The position numbers and the translations under genes were made by a program. From contig NC_133535.1 in NCBI RefSeq assembly GCF_048544455.1, positions 86,242,120 to 86,306,119 of the forward strand: a DNA stretch of 64,000 bases, in the 5' to 3' direction. The DNA comes from Silene latifolia. Taxonomy: Eukaryota; Streptophyta; Magnoliopsida; Caryophyllales; Caryophyllaceae. Of this stretch, positions 60,372-64,000 are shown in pieces. How positions within the stretch are numbered: the first letter of the stretch is position 1; every line of letters starts with the position of its first letter. Below the pieces are notes generated by a model. It saw only the letters and a program-made list of their open reading frames with translations. It did no database searches and had not been told where the DNA came from.

Positions 60372-60717
60372 AGATCAGCTTCTTCCTTTCTTCTTTTCTT
60401 CCTTTCTCTTCATAAAATCCTTGAGGATTTACTCGGGGATGCAAGGATCTTTTCTCATCATTGCCCATCTACTATAGTATGTACAAAGGCCTTCTAGTCT
60501 TGTCTTCTCTTTGATGCTTGGTCATTGAATTCAATCAATTTAGCTCCATTTTGCCATGAAAATGCAAGGTTTGCACTCCTTTCCTACCAAGGGATCAAAA
60601 CCTCAAATAATATGCAAAACAAAAGACTAAAGATAATAAATGACCCAAATATGCACTAAAAAGCATGGGAACAAGGCTAATTCGGGGACTAAATATGCTC
60701 AAATTATGGTCACATTA

Positions 60718-61810
60718 CTTCCCCAATGGGCAACGATTCAGTGAGAAGTTTCCAAATAAGAATGATCCAACTTTTCGGTCCAGGTAGGTTCCATAGGATT
60801 TTCTGAAAAACTCCCATACACGCAGCAAGAACTCTTGAACGGTCCTTCGGAGTAGCTGAAGTATTCCATGAATTTTATAGTGCAATGTGATAGCCAATCT
60901 TAACTGAGTAATTCCCGGACGACGAAGCCAACCAGTAGAAGGTGTCGCTGCTTTCAGAACATCGAATCGGAATAGCAAGAATTTTATTCTCAGAAGTTTC
61001 ATCAAAAGACATAGACAAGACTCTATGGTCCCAACACTTACTGTTACAAATAAGATCCTTGATTTTCAAATTACTCATATCAGGTGATTCAATTAGAAGT
61101 TCTAAATATCATGGTTTCGGCACCGTTCCATGAACCCATTTAGTATTCCAAACACCAAGATTAGAAAAAGGACAGATGTTCCACATTAAAAGAGGTTTTA
61201 TGAGTTGAAGGCCCCAAACAATACCTTTCCATCCCCACGAAGAATTACTCTTGCCATCATTAAACAGCAGGTCACCATCTCGCCACTTTAGGCCATATTT
61301 AGCGCCAATAAACTTACTGAGAATAGAATCCGGATGAATGATCATTCTCCATCCAATCTTTGATAGACGTGCTTGATTAAACTTCTTCATACGTCTAATA
61401 CCCAGACCACCATTCCCTTTAGGTTGGCTTAGGAAAAGCCTACTACACCAGCTAATAAAAGAAGATTTATTATTACCCGCCCACCAAAAATGTGAAGCAT
61501 CTAATCTTTTTGTCACACTTACCGGTATTTTAAATACCGATAGAAACTAAACTGAAAGGGAAGACAAGATAGAAGAAATCAACGCCAATATACCCACCGA
61601 CGATAGAAGAATACAATTCCATGAAGATAATCGTTTCCTAACCTTGTCTATGATAAACTCAAAAATTTCTCTTTTACTTTTATTACCACCTGAGAGTCCC
61701 ACATCAGTAGGAATACCTAAGTAAGTACCCATATTAGCGCCACATGGAATATTAAAAGTTTTCAGGCATTTTCGAGCAAAGGATAGAGTATAGCACGAGC
61801 TTAACGTCAT
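60718..61810 (-). pseudogene. LINE post-RT region and first half of zf-RVT
   Basis: Blocks in order on the minus strand: YLGIPTDVGLSGGNKSKREI (about 61740-61680), FWWAGNNKSSFISWCSRLFL and KGNGGLGIRRMKKFNQARLS (61490-61370), then after frameshifts the SSGNYSVKIGYHIA stretch near 60890 and the IWKLLTESLPIGE block that ends at 60718. These are the usual plant L1 sequences between RT and the zinc knuckle. At least two frameshifts are present. Confidence 0.9.
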
Positions 61811-62820
61811 CGACGACTTATTATCATTGATAACATGACCGGAGGCATGATAATAGTCCTTAATAACTTTGTCCAGACTTTCGCACCTCTTTGAATTACC
61901 TTCATTAAAAACATAGAATCATCCGCAAAAAGCATATGAGATATAGGGATACTGTTTTTGCTGACCTTATTTCTTGTTTAAGCCCATCCTTCTCCATACG
62001 TAGAATGTTTAAAGAGAGAATTTCAGTACACATAACAAAAATATAAGGAGAAAGAGGATCGCCCTGACGAAGACCGCAGCTCGGGTAGATAAGTCTTGAA
62101 GGAACTCCATTAACCAATATTTCATAAGACACCGTCGTGATAAACTTCATAATTAACTGAATGAAGTTATGAAGTAATCTCATCAAGACCAGCGTACCTC
62201 TGATAAAGTTTCAGTCCAAACGGTCATAGGCTTTGCTCATGTCTGCTTTAAAAGTCATCCTACCCATCCTACCATTTTTAGATGAAGAAATTTTTTGTAA
62301 TATTTCATTAGTAATTAAAATATTATCACCAGTATTCCTCCCGGGAACAAATGCATTTTGGAAGTCACCCACTAGTTTTCCCATGAACTTCTTCAATCGA
62401 TTAGTGATACATCTTCTAATGATTTTCATTATAACATTGCACAGACTAATCGGGCGGAAGTTATCAACCGTTTCAGGGGCACTAGATTTAGGGATAAGAA
62501 CTAATAAAGTCTTATTCAGGAATTCTGGTGAACTATTACCATTGAGCATAGCCAAGACAGTCCCAATAACATCATGCTTAATAAAGTGCCAACATTTATG
62601 GAAGAAAAAAGCAGGCATACCATCGGGTCCCGGTGATTTTAACGGACCAAGTTGAAACACAGCCGTGTAAACCTCCTTAGGAGTGAAACGAATACCAAGT
62701 GCATCTCTGCCATCAGGAGAAAGGAACCCTTTATTGACACTGAACAAATTTTTGACAGTGTGGAAGTACTCCTCAAAAGTGATCTGGTCGCTCCTTCCTT
62801 AAAAAGTCTAGAGTAAAATT
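61811..62820 (-). pseudogene. LINE reverse transcriptase
   Basis: L1-type RT blocks: KSPGPDGMPAFFFHKCW, LNKTLLVLIPKS, NFRPISLCNVIMKII, AFVPGRNTGDNILI and FKADMSKAYDRLD (to 62211), then GLRQGDPLSPYIFVMCTEIL near 62080 and, in another frame, SHMLFADDSMFF near 61915-61945, so the catalytic FADD is intact but frameshifted. The enzyme copies element RNA at a nicked target. Confidence 0.94.
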
Positions 62821-63190
62821 GGACAAATAATCCCTTAATGACCTCACTGTCAAAATTTCATTCCCCACTATCCATTTTAATCCCAGCAATGTAATTTCTG
62901 CATGCCCTTCCCTTAACCCAATTAAAGAAGTACTTGGAGCAAGTGTCTCCCTCTATGTTCCATTTAATCTTGGCACGCTGTTTCCAATACTTAGCCGAGA
63001 CCTTAGCATACTCCACCTGGCTAGAATATGCATCAGTGAAAGTCTGAGTCACTCCCTTTGTCTCAATTTCATGGAGACCTTTTACCAAAGTGTCATCAAA
63101 ATCACTCCATTTCTTATTCCATTCTTTCCTCTTAGAAATAGACCAAATACGCATACAATTTCTAGCTCTTGATAATTTACGTATCATTAT
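62821..63190 (-). pseudogene. LINE linker between endonuclease and RT
   Basis: A basic, helical stretch (KRKEWNKKWSDFDD; YWKQRAKIKWNIEGDTCSKYF) typical of plant L1 proteins upstream of RT. The frame is broken on both sides. Confidence 0.8.
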
Positions 63191-64000
63191 AACTGTAACA
63201 GAGCCTGAGATAGGGTCAGGTCATTCGTTATGTACCAATCGAATACATTCCTCATAATCCAGATTCCAAGCGTCCATTCAATAAGGTCTTCTATCATTAC
63301 AAGTAAGTAAATCTATTTCAAAGATATTAGGCGCATGATCTGAAACTTAAATAGGAAGGTGAGTAATACCTGAATTCGTAAAGATATCATTCCAATCCCA
63401 CGATCCATAACCTTTATCAAGTCGTTCTAACACTATACTATGATCTTCCCTCTTGTTACACCATGTAAATCTTGGCCCTTTATACGGAATATCCATCAAA
63501 AAGTGCTCAGCCTTCCATTTATTAAAAAATGCAGCTCCCTGGATCCGACCCTTACTACCTCCCCATTTATCTTCTCGATAACAACTTGGTTAAAGTCCCC
63601 TATAAGTGGGAAAGGGTTTTCTAAAGAGCGAATCCATTGACTAAGATCATTCCAAACAGCTTCTCGTTTATGAGTGACCGGTTCGCCATAGATAAGACAT
63701 AAATACCAACAACTACCGTTGCATTGTAGGACTTTGATGATAATGAAATTTTGACATGCAAAAGAACTCTCAAAATGTGCCTCGGGTCTAAAGCCAAACC
63801 ACAGGCCTCCTTTGGTTTCATAAGCATTAACACCAAAACTTCAAGAAAACCTAAAAGATTAACCAAACAAAGGATCAATTAAGTCTACATTACATTTTGT
63901 TTCAGCTAAGAATATAAAATCAAAATAAGTACTGGAAAGAATCGCCCTAGTCTTTGCAATTATAGGGGCAAGAGGTTATTTAAACGCCTTACATTCCAAC
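63191..64000 (-). pseudogene. LINE endonuclease (APE type), partial
   Basis: The frame is spread over two registers. First GGLWFGFRPEAHFE, CLIYGEPVTHKREAVW and PLIGDFNQVV (GDFN box), then after a shift near 63560 RFTWCNKREDHSIVLERLDK and, after a stop, VSDHAPN (SDH box) near 63330-63345. These are the conserved motifs of the apurinic-endonuclease-like domain of L1 ORF2. The N-terminus lies beyond the window. Confidence 0.9.

Larger units (their letters stand above)
11560..60717 (-). mobile_element. Athila-like element M, minus strand, carrying three inserted elements
   Basis: The element is bounded by LTRs 11560-13341 (3') and 58938-60717 (5'). Its own internal sequence is 13342-14092, 31130-32188, 43575-46917 and 56604-58937, interrupted by X, P and the LARD. 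Without insertions it would be about 10.7 kb. It has a tRNA-Asp primer site, gag and protease and an extra downstream ORF, but no RT, RNase H or integrase. The target duplication is GTTCC/CTTCC with one change, inside the LINE. Confidence 0.88.
58938..60717 (-). repeat. 5' LTR of element M
   Basis: 1780 bp, colinear with 11560-13341. The terminal dinucleotide is changed (GTCACATTA instead of GTCACATCA at 60717). TATA box at 60031-60038, motif array at 60201-60371. Confidence 0.93.
10676..64000 (-). mobile_element. L1-type LINE (minus strand), split by 49 kb of nested LTR elements
   Basis: The 3' part (10676-11559) carries half of the zf-RVT domain and RNase H; the 5' part (60718-64000) carries endonuclease, RT and the other half of zf-RVT. 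At the break the frame of the zf-RVT region reads straight on from 60718 to 11559 if one 5-bp duplication is removed (GTTCC at 11555-11559, CTTCC at 60718-60722, one mismatch). A short poly(T) at 10676-10685 is the poly(A) tail on the minus strand. The 5' end lies beyond the window. Frameshifts and stops make it inactive. Confidence 0.9.

Overview
This 64 kb window looks like a repeat-packed, probably pericentromeric or heterochromatic, stretch of a flowering-plant (eudicot) nuclear genome. I see no intact host gene, no tRNA or rRNA gene and no CRISPR array. Almost every base can be assigned to a retrotransposon: Ty3/gypsy elements of Athila type (primer-binding sites matching the 3' end of tRNA-Asp), a degenerate second Ty3/gypsy element, two Ty1/copia elements, a large non-coding LTR element (LARD type) and an L1-type LINE. 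The species cannot be fixed from the sequence.

Layout, left to right. 1-1740: a rearranged Ty1/copia fragment (reverse transcriptase, minus strand) ending in a 770-bp near-perfect palindrome made of two LTR copies joined tail to tail. 1741-6034: the gag-protease part and 5' LTR of a minus-strand Athila-like element (E). 6035-10675: a plus-strand Athila-like element (F) with a decayed gag. 10676-64000: one minus-strand L1 LINE that is cut in two, between its zinc-knuckle region and its RNase H, by 49 kb of later insertions (11560-60717).

The 49 kb block is a nest. Its outermost element is a minus-strand Athila-like element (M; LTRs 11560-13341 and 58938-60717). Three elements sit inside M: a minus-strand degenerate Ty3/gypsy element (X, 14093-31129), itself split by a plus-strand Ty1/copia element (20351-29308, TSD AACTC); a plus-strand Athila relative of M (P, 32189-43574, TSD CTCTC); and a 9.7-kb minus-strand LARD-like element (46918-56603, TSD TGAAA). 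The relative order of insertion is therefore F, then LINE, then M, then X, P and LARD, with the copia inserting after X.

How the parts relate. M keeps gag and protease but has lost reverse transcriptase, RNase H and integrase. P keeps those pol domains but has lost gag and protease, so the two carry reciprocal deletions. Both keep a large extra ORF downstream of the integrase position. In front of that ORF, and again inside every LTR of the family, lies an array of a GC-rich motif (core about GACGAGCGGATTC) followed by a TATA box. This suggests a promoter module present both in the LTR and internally. It is the observation I would follow up first. All coding regions carry stops or frameshifts and are called pseudogenes.
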